Source: Mycobacterium shinjukuense
Lineage (GTDB): Bacteria > Actinomycetota > Actinomycetes > Mycobacteriales > Mycobacteriaceae
DNA: 64,000 bases
Assembly (NCBI RefSeq): GCF_010730055.1
Contig: NZ_AP022575.1
Coordinates: 3,162,001-3,226,000 of the forward strand
Reading direction: 5' to 3'
Of this stretch, positions 33,424 through 41,841 are shown piece after piece (the stretch's first letter is position 1; each line of letters opens with the position of its first letter). The translations under genes and the position numbers were made by a program. The notes below the pieces were generated by a model. That model was not told the origin of the DNA and did no database searches. It saw nothing but the letters and a program-made list of their open reading frames with translations.

Positions 33424-34674
33424 TTAACGGCAGTGCTGCCCGGCGGAAACCGCATCCGCATCCGATAGCTGCTGGGGCACAGCATGATTCGCCGACTCCG
33501 GCAACACTAACCCCGCGCCGGCCGAAACCCCTTCCGGCGCATCGTCGATCATGCCATCCACCATCCTGCGCATCCAACGACGGGCGGGCTCTTCGACGAG
33601 GTGATACAGCAGGATCGCGCCACCCACGGCAATCGCAAGCAGGCCGACGATGTTCCATTTCCAGGGCTGGTCCTGCGGTGTGAGCTGGAATTGTTCGACG
33701 GTCCACCCCCAGGCGGTATGCACCAGCTCGTGCACCATGTACAGGCAGAACGAAATCTGGCCACCGTACACCATCGGCCGCGTCGACAGCGGCCTCGGCA
33801 GGCCGCCCGCGCCGATCGCCAGCGTCATCACCAGCGGAACGAACAGCGCGTCGACCACCCCGCCGCCGTCGTGGACGCCGGGCAGCGGATGAGCGGCGAC
33901 CAGGTAGAGGGTGCTCACGATGACCACGACAAGCAGCGCGCAAACGTACCCGGCGACACGGCGAGCGCGGTCGGTCGGCCGCAACCTGCGCACGGCGGCG
34001 CACGCCAGCGCGCCCGCGGTGAACTGCGTCACGATTCGCGGCAGCCAGCTCCATGGGCTGTAAAACGAACCGCTGGCCACCAACAGCGCCACCGGCGGCA
34101 ACGACGCCGCGAAGGCCAGCCCCATCAGGGTCCACGCCCGGGCGGCACGCTGCATCCGGAAGATGACCAGCACTAACGGACTGAACAGCAGGTAGGCCAG
34201 CCATTCCGCGCTGATCGACCAGGCCGGCCCGTCCCAGCTGGACCCATCGAAGTACGGTTGAAACCACAACTGCACCAGCAGGATCTGGCGTACATAGCTG
34301 GCCGCGGTCAGCTGGCCGGCCGCTGGCGACGGTACGTGACCGACGTGCAGGGTGACGATCACCCACAGGGCGGCCAGGTGCATGGTGACCAGGTACACCG
34401 GCCACACCCTGGCCAGCCGCAACCACAGGAAGCGCAAGGTGGCGCGCGCCGACCACGACCGCCCCATGCGGTCCAGGTAGTTCCAGGTCAGCACGAACCC
34501 GCTGAGGATGAAGAACAGGTCGACGCCCTGCGCGCCGCGGGCGAGCACCGGCGCGAGCGCGTCGCGGACACCGGGCGCCGCGTCGCCCAGCATCGGCCGG
34601 AAGTGAAACAACACGACCCACGCTGCGGCGACGATGCGAAGCCCGGTCAGGGCCTTGATCTCTGCGCTGCGCAC
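33424..34674 (-). CDS. membrane acyltransferase, acyltransferase-3 family (Rv0517-like)
   Basis: The 416-residue polytopic protein (about ten helices) O-acylates a sugar or glycolipid, with the acyl donor taken from the cytosol. The N-terminal signature LTGLRIVAAAWVVLFHFRPML holds the catalytic-type His, and VDLFFILSGFVLTWNYLDR and the region RFLWLRLARVWPVYLVTM (R-x10-Y type) are family features. The tail EEPARRWMRRM resembles the R-x-R ending. GTG 34674 is the start. The acceptor molecule is unknown; the family modifies envelope glycans and antibiotics. Confidence 0.86.
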   Translation of the reverse strand: MRSAEIKALTGLRIVAAAWVVLFHFRPMLGDAAPGVRDALAPVLARGAQGVDLFFILSGFVLTWNYLDRMGRSWSARATLRFLWLRLARVWPVYLVTMHLAALWVIVTLHVGHVPSPAAGQLTAASYVRQILLVQLWFQPYFDGSSWDGPAWSISAEWLAYLLFSPLVLVIFRMQRAARAWTLMGLAFAASLPPVALLVASGSFYSPWSWLPRIVTQFTAGALACAAVRRLRPTDRARRVAGYVCALLVVVIVSTLYLVAAHPLPGVHDGGGVVDALFVPLVMTLAIGAGGLPRPLSTRPMVYGGQISFCLYMVHELVHTAWGWTVEQFQLTPQDQPWKWNIVGLLAIAVGGAILLYHLVEEPARRWMRRMVDGMIDDAPEGVSAGAGLVLPESANHAVPQQLSDADAVSAGQHCR

Positions 34675-34991
34675 GACGTTCTTTCCGTCTGGTGGTTCGC
34701 TCGCCTGCTCGTCGGCTGACCGGGTGATCCCGCCGCGTCACCGATCACCGACCGGCAACCGGCAGCCGTCGCAGCGTAACAGCGCGCTGCCGCGATGTCC
34801 TGACGGCTCGGCGCGCTGATCCGCCCCGGCGGCCCGGCTGGGTCCGCGCGGGCCCCGCGAACTCGCTTCTTAGCAAAGAGTTAGACGCGGCTGTCGGTCT
34901 CCTTAGGTTCTGCGGGCAGCGTTGTAGAGGGCTGGGTCGACGCTGAGCCGGACCGCGTAACGCCACACCGCCATCGAGAATGAGGCCGCGC
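34675..34991. promoter_or_regulatory. 317-bp divergent intergenic region
   Basis: This spacer lies between the acyltransferase gene (minus) and the anti-anti-sigma gene (plus). It must contain both promoters. Around 34910-34950 GGTTCTGCGG and GGGCTGGG occur with about 18 bases between, a weak resemblance to a SigF-type GGTTT/GGGTA pair, which I do not consider a call. No gene is seen in it. Confidence 0.4.
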
Positions 34992-35447
34992 ATGACCATC
35001 GCGATCACCACCTCGCCGTCGCGCGTCAACGGCACCGTCGACTGCGGTGGCGCTCAGATTCGGGCCCACTGTCGTCACCTGGCCACCGTGGTGACCATCC
35101 GAGGCGAGATCGACGCCGTCAACGTCGATCAGGTCAGCGAGCACGTTCGGCGGTTCATCCTCGGGAACAGCCCTGTGGTGCTCGACCTGACCGACCTCAG
35201 CCGCTTTGACGTGGCCGGTCTCTCGCTGTTGTGCGCCCTCGACGCGGACTGCCGGGCCGCCGGGCTGGAATGGACCTTGGTGCCAAACCCGGCGATCCTC
35301 GAGCTGTTGGGCGATGGCTGCGAGCCCGACCACGACGAGGCCGCGTTCCCGATAGCGCGCTCGGTGCACGAAGCGCTTCGCAACCTGGCCGAAGCCATCG
35401 GCAGGCGCCGTCAGCTGGTGTTGCCGCTGCTGCGGAAAATGGCCTAG
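34992..35447 (+). CDS. oprA: STAS-domain anti-anti-sigma factor (Rv0516c/OprA-like)
   Basis: This single STAS-domain protein of 151 residues has VVTIRGEIDAVNVDQVSEHV, VVLDLTDLSRFDVAGLSLLC and a C-terminal helix ending RRRQLVLPLLRKMA. Such proteins release sigma factors by binding an anti-sigma factor. In M. tuberculosis the homologue is an osmosensory protein phosphorylated by PknD on Thr2. With ATG 34992 the protein here also begins Met-Thr, so I prefer this start over ATG 34980. The classical SpoIIAA phospho-serine position reads FDVAG, so the Ser is replaced by Asp/Val, which fits regulation at Thr2 instead. Confidence 0.85.
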   Translation: MTIAITTSPSRVNGTVDCGGAQIRAHCRHLATVVTIRGEIDAVNVDQVSEHVRRFILGNSPVVLDLTDLSRFDVAGLSLLCALDADCRAAGLEWTLVPNPAILELLGDGCEPDHDEAAFPIARSVHEALRNLAEAIGRRRQLVLPLLRKMA

Positions 35448-35680
35448 AAACGCCGCAGCCTGGCCAACCCGACCACCACAAGCACGCCGGCCACCGTCGC
35501 CAACACCAGGGTCAGCACCAGCTGCTGCGGGTGATACACCACCGACGTGGTGACCGGCTGGCCATCGGCGACCGGCGCGACGGCGACCGTTGCGCGGGTG
35601 TGCACCCAGCTCACGACGGTACCCACCGACGCGGCACCGGCCAGGCCGAGCTCCAGCAGGGCCCGGTGCCGGGCGATCAC
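35444..35680 (-). CDS. 78-residue membrane protein (Rv0514-like)
   Basis: The protein has two membrane helices (ALLELGLAGAASVGTVVSW and QLVLTLVLATVAGVLVVVG) and a short positively charged end LARLRRF. GTG 35680 overlaps the stop of the upstream DUF3093-like gene as GTGA, indicating translational coupling. The last bases overlap the convergent STAS gene by four. Function unknown. Confidence 0.78.
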   Translation of the reverse strand: MIARHRALLELGLAGAASVGTVVSWVHTRATVAVAPVADGQPVTTSVVYHPQQLVLTLVLATVAGVLVVVGLARLRRF

Positions 35681-36216
35681 AGCGGCCACTCGGGGTCGTC
35701 GTCGTGCGCATCGGGGACGTACGGCCCCACCCGCTCCTCCACCAGCGGGGTCAGCGCCGCCCGAAGGTGACGGTGACGACGCGCCCAGGCCTGCGCGGTG
35801 CGGCCCCCGCTGAGCCTGAGGCCGATGCCCACCCGACCGCGTGGCACCCCGACCAGTTCGCCAAGCGCCCGCGCCGACTGCCACTTGGCCAGCGGCTTGC
35901 CGGACGCCACCGAATTCTCCGGTTCCGGAAACACTTTGACGATCTCGGACACCAGGATGGTCTCGGTGCCCTGGCGCAGGGATTCCTCGGTCAACTCCAC
36001 CGAGGTGTGGATCCGCGCAGCCTTCACCTGAACCGCCACGAACGCCGTCACCAACACCAGGAAAATCACCGGTGTCGTCAGCGAAATCGTTGCGCCGCTG
36101 GACTTTTGGATGAAGATCAGCGACGCCGCCGAGAACGGGCCGGCCAGCAACCAATACCAGCTGGCGCCGGGTTCGTAGAACAACGGCTTGGGTTTGGCGT
36201 CCCTCGCTGCGGTCAT
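35677..36216 (-). CDS. DUF3093-like membrane protein (Rv0513-like)
   Basis: The 179-residue protein has two helices near the N-terminus (YWLLAGPFSAASLIFIQ and PVIFLVLVTAFVAVQV), followed by a cytosolic domain containing VELTEESLRQGTETILVSEIVKVFPEP and RGRVGIGLRLSGGRTAQAWARRHRHLR. The pattern of a short PH-like domain after two helices is that of DUF3093. It lies 37 bases downstream of hemB on the same strand and is coupled to the following small membrane protein. Role unknown. Confidence 0.78.
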   Translation of the reverse strand: MTAARDAKPKPLFYEPGASWYWLLAGPFSAASLIFIQKSSGATISLTTPVIFLVLVTAFVAVQVKAARIHTSVELTEESLRQGTETILVSEIVKVFPEPENSVASGKPLAKWQSARALGELVGVPRGRVGIGLRLSGGRTAQAWARRHRHLRAALTPLVEERVGPYVPDAHDDDPEWPL

Positions 36217-36253
36217 TGCTGCCTCACCCAGTGATTGTTACTCGCCAGGCCCG

Positions 36254-37234
36254 TCATGAAAGCCAGCCCGCCGCATCGACGGCCCAGTAGGTGAGCACGA
36301 TATCGGCCCCGGCGCGCCGGATGCTGGTCAACGTCTCCAGCACGGCGGCCCGCTCGTCGATCCAGTTGTTGGCGGCGGCCGCGCGGATCATCGCGTACTC
36401 CCCCGAGACTTGATAGGCGGCGACCGGCACCGGCGAGACCCGCGCCGCAGCCGCCACCACATCCAGGTAACCCAACGCGGGCTTGACCATCACCATGTCG
36501 GCGCCCTCGTCGAGGTCCAGTTCGACCTCGCGCAGCGCCTCCCGCGAGTTGCCCGGATCCTGCTGATAGGTTCGCCGATCGCCGGACAGGCTGGAGCTCA
36601 CCGCCTCGCGGAACGGGCCGTAGAACGCCGAGGCGAACTTGGCGGCATACCCCAGGATCACCACGTCGGTGTGCCCGGCGGCGTCCAGGCCGTCGCGGAT
36701 CGCACCCACCTGGCCGTCCATCATCCCGCTCGGCGCCACCACATGAGCGCCCGAATCCGCTTGCGCCACAGCTAATTCCACGTAGCGGGCCACGGTGGCG
36801 TCATTGTCGACCCGGCCCCGGTCGTCGAGGACACCGCAGTGCCCGTGGTCGGTGAACTCGTCCAGGCAGGTGTCGGCCATCAACACCGTGGCCTCGCCGA
36901 GGTCCTTGGCCAGGTCCCGAAGCGCCACGTTGAGGATGCCGTCGCGGTCGGTTCCGGCCGAACCGGCAGGGTCCTTGTCCTCGTCGCGGGGCACGCCGAA
37001 CAGCATCAGCCCGCCCACGCCGGCGGCGACGGCGTCGGCGGCCGCGGCGCGCAACGAATCCCGGGTGTGCTGGACCACCCCCGGCATGGAGGCGATCGGC
37101 CGCGGCTCGCCGATACCGTCGGCGACGAACATCGGCAGCACCAGATGCCTGGGCTCCACCGTTGTTTGCGCCACCAAGCGGCGCAAAGCGGGGGTTGCGC
37201 GGAGCCGGCGAGGACGCTGCCGGGGAAAGCTCAC
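36254..37234 (-). CDS. hemB: delta-aminolevulinic acid dehydratase (porphobilinogen synthase)
   Basis: HemB condenses two 5-aminolevulinate molecules to porphobilinogen. It has 326 residues from GTG 37234, which matches the family N-terminus (RQRPRRLRATPALRRLVAQT). The active-site lysines are in YAAKFASAFYG and MVMVKPALGYLD, and the metal-site region is ADTCLDEFTDHGHCG. The frame also stays open upstream to a GTG at 37348 that overlaps the hemD stop (TAGTG). This would add 38 residues made of two 19-residue repeats beginning VAIASAAEPGAAGRH, encoded by the 45-bp element. Which start is used cannot be told from sequence. Confidence 0.94.
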   Translation of the reverse strand: MSFPRQRPRRLRATPALRRLVAQTTVEPRHLVLPMFVADGIGEPRPIASMPGVVQHTRDSLRAAAADAVAAGVGGLMLFGVPRDEDKDPAGSAGTDRDGILNVALRDLAKDLGEATVLMADTCLDEFTDHGHCGVLDDRGRVDNDATVARYVELAVAQADSGAHVVAPSGMMDGQVGAIRDGLDAAGHTDVVILGYAAKFASAFYGPFREAVSSSLSGDRRTYQQDPGNSREALREVELDLDEGADMVMVKPALGYLDVVAAAARVSPVPVAAYQVSGEYAMIRAAAANNWIDERAAVLETLTSIRRAGADIVLTYWAVDAAGWLS

Positions 37235-37246
37235 TACACCAGAGGA

Positions 37247-37348
37247 GTGGCGACCCGCCGCGCCCGGCTCCGCCGCGCTTGCGATCGCCACCGGGCCCAA
37301 CTCGTGGCGACCCGCCGCGCCCGGCTCCGCCGCGCTTGCGATCGCCAC
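37247..37348 (-). repeat. two copies of a 45-bp element, 57-bp period, between hemD and hemB
   Basis: Identical 45-bp copies lie at 37304-37348 and 37247-37291, separated by 12 bases. Each has the ends GTGGCGA/TCGCCAC (minus-strand reading). The period of 57 bases keeps the reading frame, so the region can be translated as two 19-residue repeats fused to HemB. The first base of the upstream copy is the last base of the hemD stop codon TAG. A third copy with compensatory end changes lies inside hemL at 26175-26219. Confidence 0.88.
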
Positions 37349-39057
37349 TAGCGCCTGCGGCTCTTCTTGCGGGGCGGGGGCAGCGCGCCCTCGGCACGCA
37401 GCCGGGCGGCGTGCTCGGCCAGCGCGTCCACCAGCGGGCCCACCGCGGCCGTCTCCGGCTGGACGTCCACCCGAAGCCCAAACTCGGCGGCGGTCTCGGC
37501 GGTCTTGGGGCCGATGCAGGCGATGATGGTCCGCGCGTGCGGCTTGCCGGCAATGCCGACCAGGTTTCGCACCGTCGAGCTGGAGGTGAAGCACACCGCG
37601 TCGAAGCCACCCGTTTTGATCATTTCCCGAGTGGCCGCCGGCGGCGGGGCGGCCCGCACCGTCCGATAGGCGGTAACGTCCTCGATCTCCCAACCACGCT
37701 CGCGCAGGCCCTCGGCCAACGTCTCGGTGGCGATGTCGGCGCGCGGCAGCAAAACCCGGTTCACGGGGTCGAAAACGCTGTCGTAAGGCGGGAATTCGTC
37801 CAGCAGGCCGATCGACGACTGCTCCCCGGACGGCACCAGCTCGGGGCTGATTCCGAAGGCGCGGACCCGGTCGGCCGTCGACTCGCCGACACAGGCGATC
37901 TTCACACCGGAGAACGCGCGAGCATCCAGACCGAACTCACCGAACTTCTCCCACACCGCGCGCACCGCGTTGGTGGAGGTGAACACCACCCACTGGAATC
38001 GGCCATCAACCAGGCCCTTGACCGCGCGTTCCATCTGCGCGGGGCTGCGCGGCGGTTCCACGGCGATGGTCGGCACCTCCACCGGCAGCGCTCCGTATGC
38101 CGTCAACCGCTCACTCATCTCGCCGGCTTGATCCTTGGTGCGCGGCACCAACACGGTCCAGCCGTAGAGCGCCCGGCTCTCCCACCAGTTCAGCTTGGCC
38201 CGGTTGGTCACCGTCTTGCCGATGGTCACCACCAGCGGTCCGGTGAACGGCTCTCCCCCGTTCGCGGGGGACAGCCTGGCGTCGGCGCCGCCCAGCACCG
38301 CCGGGTCGGTCAAGCCCTGCAACGTGGTCTCGAGCGAGCGTTGCTGGCAGGTGGTGCCGTGCGCGGTCACCACGCACGGGGTGGTCTCGGCGAGCTGGTG
38401 GTCGATCAGGGTGCGGGCGGCATCGGCCAGTTGCGCCGCGCTGGCCTGCAGGATCAGCGGCCCGGGTGCGGCGGCCAGCGCCTCCCAATCGGTGTTTTCG
38501 GGGTCGATACGCACGTCGGCGACCGTGTGCGACGAGCCCAGCGGCAGCCCCGCATACGTCGGGACCGCGTTGCTGGGGGCCAGGCCGGGCACGATCTCGA
38601 TGTGCAGGTGGGTGCGTGCGACGGCGTTGACCTCGGCGATAACGGCGTCCACGGTCAGCGGATCACCGGACACCAGCCGCACCACGTCGGCCCCCGCGCG
38701 GGCTTCGGTGGTCAGCATCTTGGCGACCTCGACGGGATCCCCCAGTGCCGGCCGGATATCGGGGCCGCCGGACACCACGGCCGGGGGGTGCTGGCCGCGG
38801 TCGTCGCCTTCGATGGCCCCATCGGCGTTCCCGGAGCCCGGAGCGGCCGGCGCCGGGCCGGACACCGGCGGCAAATCCTTGCCGATCAGCGCCAACACCG
38901 GCTCGGGCACGCACGGGTCGATGAACACCAGGGCCGCGTTCGCCAACACGGTCGCCGCCCGCGTGGTCAGCAGTCCCGGGTCGCCCGGACCGGAACCCAC
39001 GAACGTGATGCGGCCCGGCCTCGGCTTGCGCACTCGCATGGTCGGTTGGCGAGTCAT
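37348..39057 (-). CDS. hemD: uroporphyrin-III C-methyltransferase-like / uroporphyrinogen-III synthase fusion
   Basis: This is a two-domain protein of 569 residues. Residues 1-270 resemble SAM-dependent tetrapyrrole methylases: GRITFVGSGPGDPGLLTTRA, VVRLVSGDP, VPGLAPSNAVPTYAGLPL. Residues 300-560 are a HemD domain (GWTVLVPRTKDQAGEMSERL, VVFTSTNAVRAVWE, VCFTSSSTVRN) that closes hydroxymethylbilane to uroporphyrinogen III. The fusion is usual in actinobacteria. The C-terminus is strongly basic (PRKKSRRR). ATG 39057 was chosen, 16 bases after the hemC stop with GGGAG upstream. Confidence 0.92.
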   Translation of the reverse strand: MTRQPTMRVRKPRPGRITFVGSGPGDPGLLTTRAATVLANAALVFIDPCVPEPVLALIGKDLPPVSGPAPAAPGSGNADGAIEGDDRGQHPPAVVSGGPDIRPALGDPVEVAKMLTTEARAGADVVRLVSGDPLTVDAVIAEVNAVARTHLHIEIVPGLAPSNAVPTYAGLPLGSSHTVADVRIDPENTDWEALAAAPGPLILQASAAQLADAARTLIDHQLAETTPCVVTAHGTTCQQRSLETTLQGLTDPAVLGGADARLSPANGGEPFTGPLVVTIGKTVTNRAKLNWWESRALYGWTVLVPRTKDQAGEMSERLTAYGALPVEVPTIAVEPPRSPAQMERAVKGLVDGRFQWVVFTSTNAVRAVWEKFGEFGLDARAFSGVKIACVGESTADRVRAFGISPELVPSGEQSSIGLLDEFPPYDSVFDPVNRVLLPRADIATETLAEGLRERGWEIEDVTAYRTVRAAPPPAATREMIKTGGFDAVCFTSSSTVRNLVGIAGKPHARTIIACIGPKTAETAAEFGLRVDVQPETAAVGPLVDALAEHAARLRAEGALPPPRKKSRRR

Positions 39058-39073
39058 TGTCGCTCCCACGTCC

Positions 39074-40024
39074 TCACTCAACTTCCTCGCGCGGGGTCTG
39101 CCGCGCTCCCCACATCAGCTCCCGAGCGCCCCGTTCGAACAGCTCCGCGGCAACCGAGAGCCCCAGCTCGCGTGCCCGACCGGGAGCGCCGATACCGGAC
39201 GCACGGATCACCTCGGATCCGTCGACCGCCGCCACGCAGCCCCGCAGCGACAGCTCTTCGAAGACCCGCCCTTCCTCATCGATGGACTCGACCACCTCGG
39301 CGAGCGCGCCCACCGGTGCGGAGCAACCGGCCTCCAGTTCGGCGAGCAGGGCGCGCTCCGCGGTGACCGCCGCGCGGGTGTCCGCGTCGTCCAACTCGGC
39401 TAGCACTGCCACCAGCCGACTGTCCTCGGCGCGGCACTCGATCGCGAGCGCGCCTTGAGCCGGTGCCGGCAACATCTGTGTCGGCTCGAGCGTCTCGGTG
39501 ACGGCGTCGAGGCGGCCCAGCCGGGCCAGGCCCGCCCGGGCCACCACGACGGCGTCAAGTTCACCACTGCTTACCCTGTTCAACCTGGTATCTAGGTTGC
39601 CTCGTAGGGGGCGGATTTCCAAACCGAGACCCAATGCCCTAAGCTGTGCGGCCCGCCGCGGCGAGGATGTCCCCACCAGCGCGCCGGCCGGCAGTTGGGC
39701 CAGCACCAAGCCGTCGCGGGCCACCACCGCGTCGCGGGGGTCGTTGCGGGGGGGTATGGCCGCCACCGTGAACCGCGGGTCGGCGGCGGTAGGCAGATCC
39801 TTGTGCGAGTGCACGGCCGCATCGACGCGGCCGTCCTCGATGGCCTCCCGCAACGCGGTCGTGAACGCACCCACGCCCAGGCTGGCGATGGGCGCCGACG
39901 ACCGGTCGCCGGCGGTGCTGACGGTCACCAACCGCGCGGGATGGCCATGAGCGATGAGAGCGTCTCTGACGGTTGCCGCCTGGGTGGTGGCCAGCAGGCT
40001 GCCCCGGGTGCCTATCCGGATCAC
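39074..40024 (-). CDS. hemC: porphobilinogen deaminase (hydroxymethylbilane synthase)
   Basis: HemC polymerises four porphobilinogens to hydroxymethylbilane using a dipyrromethane cofactor attached to the Cys of LEAGCSAPVG. It has 316 residues from GTG 40024, giving the standard start IRIGTRGSLLATTQA; a TTG at 40033 is possible. Other motifs are SHKDLPTAADPRF, GTSSPRRAAQLRA and IRPLRGNLDTRL. It lies between hemA (13 bases upstream) and hemD in the haem operon. Confidence 0.96.
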   Translation of the reverse strand: MIRIGTRGSLLATTQAATVRDALIAHGHPARLVTVSTAGDRSSAPIASLGVGAFTTALREAIEDGRVDAAVHSHKDLPTAADPRFTVAAIPPRNDPRDAVVARDGLVLAQLPAGALVGTSSPRRAAQLRALGLGLEIRPLRGNLDTRLNRVSSGELDAVVVARAGLARLGRLDAVTETLEPTQMLPAPAQGALAIECRAEDSRLVAVLAELDDADTRAAVTAERALLAELEAGCSAPVGALAEVVESIDEEGRVFEELSLRGCVAAVDGSEVIRASGIGAPGRARELGLSVAAELFERGARELMWGARQTPREEVE

Positions 40025-40037
40025 GTGGACCAATCAG

Positions 40038-41465
40038 CTACCCGGCGGGTTTCTTTCGGTTACCGTGCACATCGCCGACGCCGTGGCGCCGTGCACCCTC
40101 GAATCCGCTTGCTACCACAGGCAATTCACCCGCGGTTGCGACGGCGTCCACCGCGGTCTGGTCCAGTTCGAAAAGCTCTCGCAGCGCCTCGGCGTAACTG
40201 TCCCCTCCGGGGGCACTGGCGAGCTGCTTGATCCGCACGGTGGGGGCGTGCAGCAGCTTGTCCACCACCCGGCGCACGGTCCGGGCCACCTCGTCGCGCT
40301 CGGCGCTTGCCAGCCCGGGCAACCGGTTGTCCAGGCGCAGCAGCTCCGCCTCGACCACTTCGGCGGCGCGCTGGCGCAGCGCCGTTACCGTGGGGGTGAC
40401 CTCGGCCATCCGCTGCCCCACCAGGTATGCGGCCACCTCGGCCGCGACGATGTGACGGGCGGCTTCGACGTCGGACGCCGCGGCGTGGGCCGATGGTTCG
40501 TGTTGCACCCGATCCACATCGACGACCCAGACACCGGGCAGCCGGGCCACCGCCGGATCGACGTCCCGCGGCATGCCCAGGTCGCAGATCACCAGCGGAT
40601 GGGTGGCCTCGTCACGGCGCGCGGCGGCCAGCGCGTGGTACACATCGGCCAGCGACACCACCGGCCGCACCGCTCCCGTGCAGCTGACCACCAGGTCGGC
40701 GGCGGCCAGCGCGGTGGTCAGGCGATCCAGCGTCAGCGCCTCGGCTCCGACACCGGATTCGGAGCCGGATTCGCGACCCCATTCGCGGACCTTGCGGGCC
40801 AGCCGCTGCGCCCGGGGCAACGATCGGTTGAGGACGTGGACGTGCCCGATGCCGGCACGGGTCAGGTGGGACGCCGACAACGCACCCATGGCTCCGGCGC
40901 CGACCACCACGGCGGTCTTGCCCGCCAGCCCACCCAACGTGCGTTCGGCCAGTCCCAGGGCGACCGACACCACCGAGGCACCCGCGGCGTCGATGCCGGT
41001 TTCGGAGTGCACCCGCTTTCCGACCGACAGCGCCCGCTGGGCCAACTCGTGCAGCACCCGGCCGACGGTGCGGTTGGCCTCAGCGGTGGCATAGGCGCGG
41101 CGCACCTGGCCAAGCACCTGCTGTTCGCCGATCACCGCCGAATCCAGCCCGCTGGCGACGGCGAACAGGTGCTCGACGGCGGCCTCGCTGTAGCGCACGT
41201 ACGCGTATTTGGTCAGTTCGCCCATCGCCATCCCGGAATGTTCGGACAGCACCTGCCCGATCACCGCCAGCCCGCCGTGGAACGCGTCCACCACGGCGTA
41301 GACCTCGACCCGATTGCAGGTCGACAGCACCATCGCCTCGGTGATCAGCGGCGATTGCAGCACCCGGTCGATGATCTTGATCTGATCGGATTCGTCGATG
41401 CTGAGTTGTTCCAGGACGGATACCGGCGCACTGCGGTGCGAAACCCCGAAGAGCAGGATGCTCAC
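40038..41465 (-). CDS. hemA: glutamyl-tRNA reductase
   Basis: HemA reduces glutamyl-tRNA(Glu) to glutamate-1-semialdehyde, the first committed step of C5 haem synthesis. It has 475 residues. The catalytic thiol is Cys50 in MVLSTCNRVEVY; GEQQVLGQVRRAY and the NADPH site VVVGAGAMGALSASHL follow. A C-terminal helical dimerisation domain ends in a variable tail rich in Gly/His. GTG 41465 is the start and opens the hemACDB operon. A 13-bp palindrome lies 48 bases upstream. Confidence 0.96.
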   Translation of the reverse strand: MSILLFGVSHRSAPVSVLEQLSIDESDQIKIIDRVLQSPLITEAMVLSTCNRVEVYAVVDAFHGGLAVIGQVLSEHSGMAMGELTKYAYVRYSEAAVEHLFAVASGLDSAVIGEQQVLGQVRRAYATAEANRTVGRVLHELAQRALSVGKRVHSETGIDAAGASVVSVALGLAERTLGGLAGKTAVVVGAGAMGALSASHLTRAGIGHVHVLNRSLPRAQRLARKVREWGRESGSESGVGAEALTLDRLTTALAAADLVVSCTGAVRPVVSLADVYHALAAARRDEATHPLVICDLGMPRDVDPAVARLPGVWVVDVDRVQHEPSAHAAASDVEAARHIVAAEVAAYLVGQRMAEVTPTVTALRQRAAEVVEAELLRLDNRLPGLASAERDEVARTVRRVVDKLLHAPTVRIKQLASAPGGDSYAEALRELFELDQTAVDAVATAGELPVVASGFEGARRHGVGDVHGNRKKPAG

Positions 41466-41512
41466 GGCAGCATCACCTGGCCCGCTCCCTTGCTTTCAGA
41501 AAGTGAACTGCT

Positions 41513-41525
41513 GTCTACGGTAGAC
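41513..41525. promoter_or_regulatory. 13-bp palindrome upstream of hemA
   Basis: GTCTACGGTAGAC is a perfect palindrome about a central G, 48-60 bases before the hemA start, in a 74-base spacer after the glutaredoxin-like gene. It is placed well for an operator. Its right half runs on to GTAGACGCT (41520-41528), a nonamer that occurs again at 45346-45354 upstream of mmpS2. Confidence 0.42.
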
Positions 41526-41539
41526 GCTCGTCAGCTGGG

Positions 41540-41824
41540 CTACCAAATATCGGTACGTGCCAGGTCAGCACGCAGCCGGGCCTCATCGACCTGCCAATAA
41601 CTGTGCTCGCGACCGTCCAGCAAGATCACCGGCAGCCGATCTCCGAACTCGGCCCGCAAGCGAGGGTTGCCGGCCGAGGCCGCGGCGTCGACGTCGGTGG
41701 TGGCCAGATCGAAGCCCAGCTCGCCGGCCAGTTCGGACAGCCGGCCGTGCACTCGCGCGCAGATGGTGCACCCGTCGCGAGTCAACAGCTCCACCCGCCG
41801 GCGTGCAGGCTGACCCATGCCCAT
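41540..41824 (-). CDS. glutaredoxin-like (DUF836) protein (Rv0508-like)
   Basis: The 94-residue thioredoxin-fold protein has ELLTRDGCTICARVHGRL (CxxC at about residues 19-22), then DLATTDVDAAA, RLPVILLDGREHSYWQVDE. It belongs to the glutaredoxin-like DUF836/NrdH-related group and should be cytosolic. Start ATG 41824 or 41818. It precedes the hemA operon by 74 bases on the same strand and follows mmpL2 by 17 bases. Partner unknown. Confidence 0.85.
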   Translation of the reverse strand: MGMGQPARRRVELLTRDGCTICARVHGRLSELAGELGFDLATTDVDAAASAGNPRLRAEFGDRLPVILLDGREHSYWQVDEARLRADLARTDIW

Positions 41825-41841
41825 CAGTGTGGCATCGCGGT

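Noticed and set aside
34900..34960. SigF-type promoter before the anti-anti-sigma gene
   Set aside because: The GGTT...GGGC match is partial and the spacing is uncertain, so it is below the level for a call.
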